Made by a program: the position numbers and the translations under genes | In this document: positions 1-8,046 of the stretch, in pieces | Layout of the letters: each line of letters opens with the position of its first letter | How positions within the stretch are numbered: the first letter of the stretch is position 1 | NCBI RefSeq assembly: GCF_030269605.1 | Contig: NZ_BSTQ01000011.1 | Span: forward strand, 62,001 to 126,000 | Length of the DNA: 64,000 nt | DNA from: Lentzea sp. NBRC 105346 | Lineage (GTDB): Bacteria; Actinomycetota; Actinomycetes; Mycobacteriales; Pseudonocardiaceae | Direction of reading: 5' to 3' | Notes under the pieces: generated by a model | Told to the model about the DNA's origin: nothing | What the model saw: only the letters and a program-made list of their open reading frames with translations | The model's database searches: none

Positions 1-78
1 CGAACCGTAGTCGTCGAATCTTCATTTATCTCAAATGGTTCGAGCATGCACGAAAGCGCATTGATTGCTACGCAAACG

Positions 79-110
79 AAAAAGGGGGCGACGTCCCCCA
101 CGCCGCCCCC
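79..110 (-). terminator. Candidate intrinsic terminator reading leftwards
   Basis: Read on the minus strand, a 7-bp G/C stem (104-110 with 84-90) is followed at once by five T residues (79-83). No convincing gene lies between it and the tRNA-Arg terminator further right, so what it ends is unknown. Bases 1-400 hold nothing else I can support: the open frames there show no start signal or recognisable product. Confidence 0.4.
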
Positions 111-406
111 CTGGTGATGCGCCCCTCAGGCTGGCGCACCGCTCCACTCGCTCGCAAACATCACAAACCCCCTGCCACCCGGTCAACCTCACCCTCAACC
201 ACATGTCTATCAGGAGCTTCGTTGTCAGGCTTCGGCGTTTCGCACTGAACAAACAACGCTGTACAACCGCAAAGGAAGGTCGCAACAAGCACGGTCGACA
301 GGTCGAGCCCACGCAGCGCTCAGCCGTAACGGACCGGCTGCGCTAAGTGATCGGTCATCGGTCAGCGGACCTGTACACGTCTGCAATGCCGAAGGCGAGC
401 CGGCCG

Positions 407-461
407 GGGGTCCGGGGGCGGAGCCCCGGCTGGGGTGTGGGGGCTTGGCCCCCACAAAACA
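407..461 (-). repeat. tRNA-associated dispersed repeat, copy A
   Basis: A 55-bp G/C-rich element that matches copy B at 19041-19097 in reverse complement; the only difference is two extra bases in copy B. It contains a perfect 8-bp hairpin (TGTGGGGG ... CCCCCACA). It lies directly downstream of the tRNA-Arg gene and its terminator, in the same orientation relative to the tRNA as copy B has to its tRNA-Ser. Confidence 0.85.
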
Positions 462-465
462 CAAC

Positions 466-506
466 GAGAGAGCCCTGTTCGCGCATTTCGCGAACAGGGC
501 TCTCTC
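466..506 (-). terminator. Terminator of tRNA-Arg
   Basis: Perfect 18-bp inverted repeat (466-483 with 489-506) around a 5-nt loop, 11 bases past the tRNA-Arg 3' end on the minus strand and followed by a T-rich stretch. Position and strength fit a tRNA terminator. Confidence 0.85.
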
Positions 507-516
507 AGCGATCGAG

Positions 517-589
517 CGCGCTCGGCAGGATTCGAACCTGCAACCTTCTGATCCGTAGTCAGATGCTCTATCCGTTGAGCTACGAGCGC
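517..589 (-). tRNA. tRNA-Arg (anticodon ACG)
   Basis: A 73-nt cloverleaf on the minus strand. The acceptor arms GCGCTCG/CGAGCGC pair fully, the anticodon loop reads CTACGGA (ACG at 34-36), and the T arm carries GGTTCGAATCC. CCA is not encoded. The ACG anticodon, read as ICG, serves CGU/CGC/CGA codons. A tRNA-Ser lies just upstream on the same strand, and a strong terminator and the dispersed repeat lie downstream. Confidence 0.97.
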
Positions 590-628
590 ATACTTTTCAA
601 TTGTAACCGAACCGGAGTTCGGGTCTAG

Positions 629-718
629 CGGAGGCTCCGGGATTTGAACCCGGGATGGGGGGTTACCCCAAACCGCATTAGCAGTGCGGCGCCATAGACC
701 AGACTAGGCGAAGCCTCC
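629..718 (-). tRNA. tRNA-Ser (anticodon GCT)
   Basis: A 90-nt class II tRNA on the minus strand with a long variable arm. The acceptor GGAGGCT/AGCCTCC pairs fully, and the anticodon stem CCGCA/TGCGG encloses the loop CTGCTAA, giving anticodon GCT for AGC/AGU codons. CCA is not encoded. It lies about 40 bases upstream of tRNA-Arg and may share its transcript. Confidence 0.97.
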
Positions 719-774
719 CGGGGCCCTCGGCCACGACGCATAGATTACACAGGTCCTCAACCGATAAGCAAAAC

Positions 775-811
775 GCCCCCCTCGCAGCGCTGTTCGCGCT
801 GCTCAGGGGGC
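775..811 (-). terminator. Terminator of acetoacetyl-CoA synthetase gene
   Basis: Inverted repeat with outer arms GCCCCCT/AGGGGGC and inner arms AGCGC/GCGCT. On the minus strand it is followed by GTTTT. It begins about 30 bases after the stop of the acetoacetyl-CoA synthetase gene. Confidence 0.75.
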
Positions 812-839
812 TGTCGATCAACGATCGATCAACGAACGA

Positions 840-2789
840 TCAGTGCGCGGCAAGATCGACGAACGGGCGCAGGGACTCGGGGTTGCGGAGGGCATCGCGC
901 GAGACCGCGCGGTCCGGGGACACGCCGGCGAGGATCTTCTTCACGGGGACCTCGCACTTCTTGCCGTTGAGGGTGCGAGGAATCTCACTCACGACGATGA
1001 AGCGGTTGGGGACGTGGCGCGGCGAGAGGTTCTGGCGCAGGGATGTCCGGAGTTGGGGTTCGACATCCGCCAGTGCCACGCCGGAAGACAGGACCACGAA
1101 GCAGAGCAGTTCGCCTTCCGTGGCGCCCGACGTGTCGATCACGAGGGAGTCCTCGATGCCCTCGATGCCCTCGACTACGCGGTAGAACTCGGAGGTGCCC
1201 ATGCGGACGCCGCCGCGGTTCAGGGTCGAGTCGCTGCGGCCGTAGATGACGGCCGAGCCGCGTTTGGTGATGCGGATCCAGTCGCCGTGGCGCCAGATTC
1301 CGGGGTATGTCTCGAAGTAGGCCTCGCGTAGGCGTGAGCCGTCGGCGTCGCCCCAAAAGAAGATCGGCATGGACGGCATCGGCTTGGTGATCACCAACTC
1401 GCCTACCTGTTCTACGACCGGCGAACCCGCTTCGTCATAAGCGAAGACGGCGGCACCTAGGGCGCGGCAGGACAGTTCGCCCAGCCATACCGGGCGGTCC
1501 GGGGACGCGGCCACGAAGGCGGTGCACAGGTCGGTGCCGCCGGAGACCGAGGCGATCTGGACGTCCTTGCCCACGGCCGCGGCGATCCAGCGGAAGCCCT
1601 CCGGGGTCAGCGGTGCGCCGGTGGAGCCGACTACGCGGAGCCCGGTCAGGTCGTAGCGCGACGAGGGCGTCAGGCCCTCCTTCAGGCACGACTGCACGTA
1701 CGGCGCGGAGGTGCCGAAGTACGTCACGCGGTGCTGTTCGGCCAAGTGCCACAACGTGTTCAGGTCCGGGTACGCCGGGCTGCCGTCGAACAGGACGATG
1801 GTGGTGCCGACCAGCAGGCCGGACACCAGGAAGTTCCACATCATCCAGCCGGTCGTGGTGAACCAGAAGAAGCGGTCGCCCGGACCGAGGTCGCTGTGCA
1901 GGCCGAGCATCTTCAGGTGCTCAAGCACGATGCCGCCGTGGCCCTGCACGATGCCCTTCGGCAGGCCCGTCGTGCCGGACGAGTACAGGATCCACAGCGG
2001 GTGGTCGAACGGCACCGGCGTGAACTCGAGCGGGGCGTCGGCGAACGAAGCGAGCAACGAGTCCCACGACACCGTGTCGGGCAACGCGGCGCCGTTGTCC
2101 AGATAGTCGATCAAAACAACAGCACGCAGCGAAGGGATCTGCGAACGGATCTCCTCGACCACCGGGCGCGTGTCGAACGAGCGGCCGTTGTAGACGTAGC
2201 CGGAGACCGCGATGAACACGGTCGGCGTGATCTGGGTGAACCGGTCGGCGACCGCGCGGGCGCCGAAGTCCGGGGAGCACGACGACCACGTCGCGCCCAG
2301 TGACGCGGCCGCCAGGAAGGCGACCAGGGCCTCCGGTGAGTTCGGGACGAGAGCGGCTACGCGGTCACCCTTACCGACGCCCAGGGACACCAGCGCCGCT
2401 CGGAACGCGGCCACCTGGGAGCGCAGCGCGCCGAACGTCAGGTGGCGGGTCAGGCCGTCCTCGCGGTGGAAGATCACCGCCAGGTCGGAGTCGGCGCCGG
2501 ACCGCAGGGCGTGCTCGGCGTAGTTCAGCGTCGAGTCGGGGAACCATGTGGCGCCCGGCATCTCGGTCGATCCGAGCACCTGCGAAGGCGGCGTGTGGAA
2601 CCGCACGTCGAAGTACGCGGCGACGGCGCTCCAGAACCCCTCCAGGTCGGTCGTCGACCACTCCCAGAGCTCGTCGAAGGACGGGAAGTCGTGGCCACGC
2701 TCCGTGCGTAGCCACGACCGGAACGCGGTCATCGCGTTGTCCCGCGAGGGATCGGGTTGCCAGAGCAGTTCGACGCCGGTGTCGGTCAT
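840..2789 (-). CDS. Acetoacetate--CoA ligase (acetoacetyl-CoA synthetase)
   Basis: ATP-dependent activation of acetoacetate to acetoacetyl-CoA in the cytoplasm, feeding ketone-body or poly-hydroxybutyrate precursor metabolism. The 649 residues match the family length of about 650. The adenylate-forming signature YSSGTTGLPKGIV lies near residue 270. The N-terminal WxPD start and the segment with HGDWIR near residue 500 are typical of acetoacetyl-CoA synthetases rather than acetyl-CoA synthetases, and the C-terminal lysine region (NGKKCEVPVKKIL) holds the expected catalytic lysine. It is monocistronic, with a terminator downstream; the next gene upstream (EspG) is 10 bases away on the same strand but unrelated in function. 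Confidence 0.93.
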   Translation of the reverse strand: MTDTGVELLWQPDPSRDNAMTAFRSWLRTERGHDFPSFDELWEWSTTDLEGFWSAVAAYFDVRFHTPPSQVLGSTEMPGATWFPDSTLNYAEHALRSGADSDLAVIFHREDGLTRHLTFGALRSQVAAFRAALVSLGVGKGDRVAALVPNSPEALVAFLAAASLGATWSSCSPDFGARAVADRFTQITPTVFIAVSGYVYNGRSFDTRPVVEEIRSQIPSLRAVVLIDYLDNGAALPDTVSWDSLLASFADAPLEFTPVPFDHPLWILYSSGTTGLPKGIVQGHGGIVLEHLKMLGLHSDLGPGDRFFWFTTTGWMMWNFLVSGLLVGTTIVLFDGSPAYPDLNTLWHLAEQHRVTYFGTSAPYVQSCLKEGLTPSSRYDLTGLRVVGSTGAPLTPEGFRWIAAAVGKDVQIASVSGGTDLCTAFVAASPDRPVWLGELSCRALGAAVFAYDEAGSPVVEQVGELVITKPMPSMPIFFWGDADGSRLREAYFETYPGIWRHGDWIRITKRGSAVIYGRSDSTLNRGGVRMGTSEFYRVVEGIEGIEDSLVIDTSGATEGELLCFVVLSSGVALADVEPQLRTSLRQNLSPRHVPNRFIVVSEIPRTLNGKKCEVPVKKILAGVSPDRAVSRDALRNPESLRPFVDLAAH

Positions 2790-2799
2790 GCTCCAGTTT

Positions 2800-3561
2800 C
2801 TAGTTGGTGGACAACAGCTCGTCCACCGCGCCCGTCAGTCGTGCCTGATCGGTCGGCGCCAGAACGAGCCAACCGTCCTTCTGCCGAACGAGGTAACGGC
2901 CCTCGCGAGTGTCCAACCAGGACACCGAGCGGCCGGTCGGCCGCGGGATGCCGTCGCGGTTGCGGGCGGTCAGCGCGAGCTGGCCGCCGCCGATGCGGGA
3001 CGTGACGGCGCGCAGCAGCGTGTAGGCCTCGGGCTCGCGGATGCCCGCGTGGCGCAGGACCTCCATGAAGCCCGACTCGCCGTCGCGTTCGCCCGCTTCA
3101 CCGGCGCGGACGTAGTCGTCCCAGCGGATGTTCACCGCCCGGCCGTTGCCCGGCCGCAACGCCGGGAGCGCGGCCACGGTCGACGACGCCAGCGCGGTCG
3201 AGCGGAACGACCGCAGGTGCACGTCGTCACCGACTCGGGCCGCGAACGTGCCGCTCCAGCCCGCGGTCGCGAGCGCGCGGGCCATCTCGGTGCCCTTGAA
3301 GTACACGACCTCCAGCGCGCGTTCGAACTCGGCGAGCCCGCTGACCAGCGCACGCAGGTCCGGATCCGGCCGGCCGATCGTGCCGAGGCCACGCCGGTAC
3401 AGCTCGTTCGACGTCTCCTCGGTCAGGCGCTGGCGGGCCGCTCGGGTACGGCCGACGTGCGGCGTCCCGAGCGGCACCTCGCGCTCCTCGCCGTGGACCG
3501 CCTGCCAGAGCAGGAAGAACTCGCGCGAGCTGAGCTTGAATCCTCTTTCGGTGTCGTTCAT
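2800..3561 (-). CDS. EspG-family ESX secretion chaperone
   Basis: Cytoplasmic chaperone family of type VII (ESX) secretion that binds PE/PPE-type substrates. The 253-residue sequence opens with the family's FxLSxxEFxxLW pattern and carries the YFKGTEMARALA and later DYVRAGEAGERDGESGF segments usual in actinobacterial EspG proteins. It overlaps the PPE-like gene upstream by 4 bases (ATGA), so chaperone and probable substrate are translationally coupled. No ESX core genes (EccB/C/D/E, MycP) lie in this window, so the secretion apparatus must be elsewhere. The assignment rests on family resemblance and context. Confidence 0.85.
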   Translation of the reverse strand: MNDTERGFKLSSREFFLLWQAVHGEEREVPLGTPHVGRTRAARQRLTEETSNELYRRGLGTIGRPDPDLRALVSGLAEFERALEVVYFKGTEMARALATAGWSGTFAARVGDDVHLRSFRSTALASSTVAALPALRPGNGRAVNIRWDDYVRAGEAGERDGESGFMEVLRHAGIREPEAYTLLRAVTSRIGGGQLALTARNRDGIPRPTGRSVSWLDTREGRYLVRQKDGWLVLAPTDQARLTGAVDELLSTN

Positions 3562-4817
3562 TGACCGATCACCGGCGGAGCGGCCTTGCGGTCGAGCCCG
3601 AACACGTTGTCGTCCTCTTCGAGGTACGCGGCGTGCTTGTACTCACGCTCGTCCTCGCCACCGCGGCCGGCCGCGCCCGCCGGAGCGCCGGCCATCGGCG
3701 CCGCGCCCATCTGCAGCGGGTTCTGGAACGCCTTGGTCTGGTTCACGTTCTGCGCTGCCGCGGCACCGCCGATGCCGCCACTACGGGACGACTCGGACGC
3801 CGCAGCCGAACCAGCGCCGCCCAGACCGCCGCCACCGGCACCGATACCGCCCGCGGCGCCGGACGCCGCGGCTGCCGGAGGCATGAACGTGCGGCCGAAG
3901 TTGCCACCGCCACCACCGCCGCCGGTCATCGGCATGCGGCCGTAGCCATAGCCACCACCGCGCGACGACGACGTGCGCGTGTCGGTCGGACCACCCGCGG
4001 GCCCGGTCACCACCGGACCGCCCGCACCGGCGCCGGAACCGTCCGCCGGACCACCCGTCGGGTGCTTCATCGTCCCGACCTGGCCACCTCCCGGCGGAGG
4101 CGCGACGGGGTTCGTGGGCGGCGCGAGCTGCGGCACGGTCTGGTCGACCGTGGCCGAGTTGCGCTGGAACGCGGCCATCACGTCCGCGGCCTGACGGTGC
4201 GCGGAGTCGGCGGCGGTCACCATGTCGACGGACGACGCGCCGATCTGCGCCGCGCCCGCGAACTGGTTCGCCTGCTGGGCGGCCAAGATCTGCTGCGCCG
4301 CCGCGGGTCCGAACATCTGCTCGGCGCTGACGCCGGGCACGTTCATGCCCATCATCGAGTAGCCGGAGATCACCTGCGTGGGCTGGGGCGGCACCGGAAC
4401 CGGCGGTGGCGTGGGCTGCGGAGGAGGCGGCATCGCGTGGATCGCGTCCGAGACGTTCTTGATCTCGGTGTCGATCAACGCGCTCACCGTGGTGGTGTAG
4501 TGCGCCGCGTCCCCGGTCCACTTGGACACGTGGCCGAGGCCCTCGCGGGCCTTCTCCGCCGCGTCGCCCTGCCAGCCGGCGTCGGAGGACTTGATCGCCG
4601 TTTCGAGGAGCCCCTGCACCTCGTGGAGCACGGTGCCGATGGACGTCCAGCCGTCCCGGACGTTCTGGGCGCTGGCGAGGTCCACGTCCTTGGTCAGCAT
4701 GTTGTACAGGTCGACGTGGCTGTACGTCATCCAGTTGACCGGCTCGTGCAGATCGCTGGGGTGCTCGTCGTGGTCGTGGCTCTGCGACGTCTGGTTACCG
4801 TGCTGAGGGTTGGTCAT
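3558..4817 (-). CDS. PPE-like/WXG-type ESX substrate with Gly/Pro-rich tail
   Basis: 419 residues. Residues 25-130 are a predicted helical hairpin of the WXG100/PPE kind: a GWQGDAAEKAREGL segment resembles the W-x-G turn and is followed by a long alpha-helix. Residues from about 130 are low complexity: a proline run (PPPPQPTPPPVPVPPQP), then long Gly/Ala-rich stretches with GGGGGGG and GAGGGGLGGAG. It is likely exported by an ESX system with the EspG encoded immediately downstream (4-base overlap) and the small protein encoded upstream (1-base overlap). Its role outside the cell is unknown. Confidence 0.8.
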   Translation of the reverse strand: MTNPQHGNQTSQSHDHDEHPSDLHEPVNWMTYSHVDLYNMLTKDVDLASAQNVRDGWTSIGTVLHEVQGLLETAIKSSDAGWQGDAAEKAREGLGHVSKWTGDAAHYTTTVSALIDTEIKNVSDAIHAMPPPPQPTPPPVPVPPQPTQVISGYSMMGMNVPGVSAEQMFGPAAAQQILAAQQANQFAGAAQIGASSVDMVTAADSAHRQAADVMAAFQRNSATVDQTVPQLAPPTNPVAPPPGGGQVGTMKHPTGGPADGSGAGAGGPVVTGPAGGPTDTRTSSSRGGGYGYGRMPMTGGGGGGGNFGRTFMPPAAAASGAAGGIGAGGGGLGGAGSAAASESSRSGGIGGAAAAQNVNQTKAFQNPLQMGAAPMAGAPAGAAGRGGEDEREYKHAAYLEEDDNVFGLDRKAAPPVIGQ

Positions 4818-5302
4818 CAGCTCGCCCCCTTCGTGATCGCATGGGCCGTGTCCTCGTCGGTACCGCGGGTCTTGTCGACCGCGTCCTTCACGGTGTCCCG
4901 CACGTCACCGAGGATCTGGATCAGCTCCTCCAGCACCAGGGTCGCCGACGTCTCGTCGCCGACCGCGATCTCGCGGAACTTGGTGCTGATCGCGTCCGCC
5001 ACCGGGTTGTTGCCGAACTTCAGCTCGGTCGCGATCTTCCCGTGGTTGTCGAAGAGCGCCTTGCGCACCTGCTCCTGTGCGTCATCGAGCGCCTTGATCA
5101 GTTTTTCCGCGGCGTCCTCGTCGAGCGTGACCTTGCCCTTGCCGACCGCGGAGTCCATGGCGCCCACGGCCTGGTTCGCCGTGTAGACGTCAGCGCTCAT
5201 GACCTTGAGCGACTGCGTCGTCGCCGTAGGACTGGTCGGACTGGTCACCGTCGCCGGTGTCACAGCCGGTGTGGAGCCCGGAATCTCCGTACCTTCAGCC
5301 AT
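4817..5302 (-). CDS. Small ESX-cluster protein of unknown function
   Basis: 161 residues from the ATG at 5302, chosen over an in-frame ATG 18 bases upstream because an AGGGGG/AGAGGG purine tract lies just before it. The first 30 residues are Thr/Pro-rich; the rest looks all-helical and acidic, with no signal peptide or membrane segment. It is first in a three-gene operon with the PPE-like protein and EspG, which suggests it is the PE-like or EsxA-like partner of the PPE-like protein, although no WxG or YxxxD signal is obvious. I do not recognise a named family. Confidence 0.7.
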   Translation of the reverse strand: MAEGTEIPGSTPAVTPATVTSPTSPTATTQSLKVMSADVYTANQAVGAMDSAVGKGKVTLDEDAAEKLIKALDDAQEQVRKALFDNHGKIATELKFGNNPVADAISTKFREIAVGDETSATLVLEELIQILGDVRDTVKDAVDKTRGTDEDTAHAITKGAS

Positions 5303-5414
5303 CCCTCTTACCCCCTGCACTGCACTCTCGCCGCAGCCGCACCAAGCGTTACCTCAGCAGCACCCATTAGATGTACCTGGGTGACTGTTCGGTTCCAATC
5401 CGCCGTAAAGACCC

Positions 5415-6050
5415 TTAACGGAGGTGTGCGTCGAACCAGTTAAGCGCACGCTGCCAGGCTTCGTCGCTCGTCTTGTCGAAACGGACCACATCGGACGCAC
5501 TTTCTCCGGCGATCACCGCGTCGCGCAGCTTCTCGACCGCCTCGGAGTCGTCGTCGCTGTAGATCCCGAGCCACGGACACGACAGCTCGCCGGCCACATC
5601 GACCAGCGCGGGCAGCCCGTCGGACAGCGGTTCGAGGATCCCGGGACCTTGTACGGTCACCGCCGCCCCGACGGTTCGGCTCGCCGCCACGACCATCGCG
5701 ACCGTGCCGCCAAGATCGAATCCGACGACGCCCATCCGGTCCGGGCTCACCCCCTGCTGCCCCAGCCACACGAACGCGACGTCGGTGTCCTCGAGGACGG
5801 CGTCACCCGAAAGCCTGCTCACCTGATCGTGCACCTCGTCGCCGCGGACGAGGTCCGCCTCGTACAGGTGCGGCGCCACGACGAGCCACCCCTCCTCGGC
5901 GAGACTTTTCACCAGGCTGCGGACGCCCGTCGTGATGCCACGCGCCTCGTGCAGCACCACGAGGCCGCCGCGGACGGCGTTCTCGGGTTCGGCGACCGTC
6001 ATGCGCAGCTTGCGGCCGTCGGTCAGCGAGAGAGTCTCGATACGGGTCAT
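5415..6050 (-). CDS. Dienelactone hydrolase-like alpha/beta-hydrolase, probably with altered active site
   Basis: 211 residues with a dienelactone hydrolase-family fold: the LVVLHEARGI oxyanion strand near residue 27, the nucleophile-elbow strand VVGFDLGG near residue 110, and a late strand with YSDDDSEAV. In characterised members the elbow holds a nucleophilic Cys (GxCxGG) and a late His completes the triad. Here the elbow residue is Asp and I see no His in the usual C-terminal position. It may be non-hydrolytic or have a different chemistry. The start at 6050 follows a GGAAGGGTGG ribosome-binding sequence. It is divergent from the aminotransferase gene. Confidence 0.75.
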   Translation of the reverse strand: MTRIETLSLTDGRKLRMTVAEPENAVRGGLVVLHEARGITTGVRSLVKSLAEEGWLVVAPHLYEADLVRGDEVHDQVSRLSGDAVLEDTDVAFVWLGQQGVSPDRMGVVGFDLGGTVAMVVAASRTVGAAVTVQGPGILEPLSDGLPALVDVAGELSCPWLGIYSDDDSEAVEKLRDAVIAGESASDVVRFDKTSDEAWQRALNWFDAHLR

Positions 6051-6125
6051 GCGCCCACCCTTCCACGGTCGCGTGAACAAAAGTCAACGTGACCAATCGG
6101 ACGGAGCAATGCGAGGATCCGGGGC

Positions 6126-7193
6126 ATGACCGTCCGAACCCGCGCAGACCTGGCCACTTTGCCCGCCTACGTACCGGGCAGGAGCATCCCCGGTGCGATC
6201 AAACTCGCCAGTAACGAGGTGTCGGCAGGCCCGCTGCCGAGCGTCGTGAAGGCGATCGCGGACGCGGCGACGGCGATCAACCGGTACCCGGACAGCGGTT
6301 GTGTGGAGCTGGTGAACCGCCTATCGGACAAGCTCGGCGTCGCGGCGGAGAACCTGGCCGTCGGCTGCGGCTCGGTGTCGCTGTGCCAGCAGCTGGTGCA
6401 GGCGACCTGCACCGAGGCCGATGACGTCGTGTTCGCGTGGCGCTCGTTCGAGGCGTACCCGATCGTCACGCACGTCGCGGGCGCGGGTCAGACGCGGGTT
6501 CCGCTCACACCGGAGCACGTGCACGACCTGGACGCCATGGCCGCGGCGATCACGCCCAAGACCCGCATGGTCTTCGTGTGCAACCCGAACAACCCGACCG
6601 GCACGGCGGTGACCGCGGCCGAGATCGAGGCGTTCATCGAGAAGGTGCCGTCGGACGTCCTGGTCGTCCTCGACGAGGCGTACAAGGAGTTCGTCGACGA
6701 CCCGAGCGTGCCCGACGGCGTCGAGCTGGCGAAACAGCAGTGGGCGCGCGGCCGGGACAACGTCGCCGTGCTGCGCACGTTCTCCAAGGCGTACGGCCTC
6801 GCCGGCCTGCGCGTGGGTTACGCGGTCGCGCCGCCCGCGGTCGCCGAGGCGCTGCGCAAGGTCTTCGTGCCGTTCAGCGTGAACGCGCTGGCCCAGGTCG
6901 CGGCGCTGGCGTCGCTGGACGCAGAGGACGAGCTGATGGTCCGCTGCCGCGCGATCATGGCCGAACGCGTCCGCGTGCGCGACGAGCTGCTGAAGGCGGG
7001 CTTCGAGGTGCCGCCGACGCAGGCGAACTTCGTGTGGCTGCCGCTGGGCGAGCGCACCGCGGCGTTCAACGAACACTGCCTGTCGCACAAGGTCGTCGTG
7101 CGCGCGTTCCTCGGTGAGGGCTGCCGCGTGACGATCGGTGAGCCGGAGGAGAACGACGCCTTCCTGGCCGCCGCGCGCAGCTTCACTTCATGA
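6126..7193 (+). CDS. hisC2: HisC2/Pat-type aminotransferase (histidinol-phosphate or aromatic)
   Basis: 355-residue fold-type I PLP aminotransferase. The segment [11 protein letters not shown], the Asp of VLDEAYKEF and the PLP lysine in [15 protein letters not shown] are all present. Short N-terminus, length and KLASNE start match the HisC2/Pat group, which in actinobacteria transaminates phenylpyruvate and other aromatic keto acids (the M. tuberculosis equivalent is Rv3772). A role in phenylalanine synthesis fits the presence of pheA at the other end of the window, but histidinol-phosphate activity is not excluded. Its 3' end overlaps the convergent transporter gene by 11 bases. Confidence 0.87.
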   Translation: MTVRTRADLATLPAYVPGRSIPGAIKLASNEVSAGPLPSVVKAIADAATAINRYPDSGCVELVNRLSDKLGVAAENLAVGCGSVSLCQQLVQATCTEADDVVFAWRSFEAYPIVTHVAGAGQTRVPLTPEHVHDLDAMAAAITPKTRMVFVCNPNNPTGTAVTAAEIEAFIEKVPSDVLVVLDEAYKEFVDDPSVPDGVELAKQQWARGRDNVAVLRTFSKAYGLAGLRVGYAVAPPAVAEALRKVFVPFSVNALAQVAALASLDAEDELMVRCRAIMAERVRVRDELLKAGFEVPPTQANFVWLPLGERTAAFNEHCLSHKVVVRAFLGEGCRVTIGEPEENDAFLAAARSFTS

Positions 7194-7938
7194 GCAGCTG
7201 AACGATCGCCGCGACTCCCACCACGACGATGACCGCGCGCAGCGCGACCGGTGGGAGTCTGCGGCCGATCTTGGCGCCGATCTGGCCACCGACGGTCGAG
7301 CCGACGGCGAGCAGCAGCACGGCGACCCACGACACGTGCGCGATGAAGATGAACAGGACGCCCGCGACGAGGTTCACGAACGCCGTGAGCAGGTTCTTCA
7401 GCGCGTTCATCCGCTGCAGGTGCTCGTTCATCAACACGCCCATGAGCCCCATGACCAGCACGCCCTGCGCCGCACCGAAGTAGCCGCCGTAGATGCCGGC
7501 GAGGAACACGCCGATCCACAACGCGACGCCGCCGTGCTCCTCGTTGTGGCGCTCGGCGAGCTTCTTGTTGAGCCACGGCTGCAGCACCACGAGGACCAGC
7601 GCGATCACGATCAGCACCGGCACGATCCCGGTGAACGCCTTCTCCGGCAGCGTGACCAGCAGGATCGCGCCGACGATGCCGCCGAGAATCGACGCGGGCA
7701 GCAGCCGGGCGATCCGCTGTTTCTGGCCTTTGAGCTCCTCGCGGTAACCCCACGCGCCGCTGAGCGAGCCGGGCACGAGGCCGAGGCTGTTCGACACGTT
7801 CGCGACGACAGGGGGATAACCGACCGCGAGCAACACGGGGAAAGTGACGAGGGTGCCGGAGCCGACCACCGTGTTGATACCGCCGGCGAACACGCCGGCG
7901 ATGACCACCGCAAGGGCTTCCAGCAGTGTCAGCTCCAT
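7183..7938 (-). CDS. TauE/SafE (TSUP) family membrane transporter
   Basis: 251-residue integral membrane protein with about eight hydrophobic segments and the family's repeated signature: [16 protein letters not shown] near the N-terminus and its echo [20 protein letters not shown] in the second half. The family exports or imports sulfite, sulfoacetate or other small organic anions; the substrate cannot be read from sequence. The ATG at 7938 begins the first transmembrane helix and has no clear Shine-Dalgarno, so the message may be leaderless. A perfect palindrome lies 4 bases upstream. Confidence 0.88.
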   Translation of the reverse strand: MELTLLEALAVVIAGVFAGGINTVVGSGTLVTFPVLLAVGYPPVVANVSNSLGLVPGSLSGAWGYREELKGQKQRIARLLPASILGGIVGAILLVTLPEKAFTGIVPVLIVIALVLVVLQPWLNKKLAERHNEEHGGVALWIGVFLAGIYGGYFGAAQGVLVMGLMGVLMNEHLQRMNALKNLLTAFVNLVAGVLFIFIAHVSWVAVLLLAVGSTVGGQIGAKIGRRLPPVALRAVIVVVGVAAIVQLLMK

Positions 7939-7942
7939 GATG

Positions 7943-7957
7943 GTTAGCAACGCTAAC
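7943..7957. promoter_or_regulatory. Candidate operator palindrome GTTAGC-N3-GCTAAC
   Basis: Perfect 6-bp inverted repeat with a 3-bp spacer immediately upstream of the TauE/SafE start codon. This spacing and AT-rich core inside GC-rich DNA resemble TetR-family operators. At this position a bound repressor would block transcription start of a leaderless message. No TetR gene is adjacent. Confidence 0.45.
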
Positions 7958-7996
7958 ACTCCATTGCGGACCACGCGGTGTGGTGCGCACAACACA

Positions 7997-8036
7997 AAAA
8001 GGGAGCGGCACTCACTCGTGAGTACCGCTCCCTTTT
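7997..8036 (-). terminator. Terminator of the LAQTG surface-protein gene
   Basis: Long hairpin: AAAAGGGAGCGG pairs with CCGCTCCCTTTT, continued by a 6-bp inner stem after one mismatch. It begins 11 bases past the stop of the large cell-wall protein gene, and the flanking A/T runs make it functional in either direction. Confidence 0.85.
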
Positions 8037-8046
8037 CGCTATTCGA

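Noticed and set aside
100..400. Signal recognition particle RNA or other ncRNA near the tRNA-Ser/tRNA-Arg pair
   Set aside because: The conserved GGAAGG/AGCAG apical region of SRP RNA is absent on both strands; no other RNA family was recognised.
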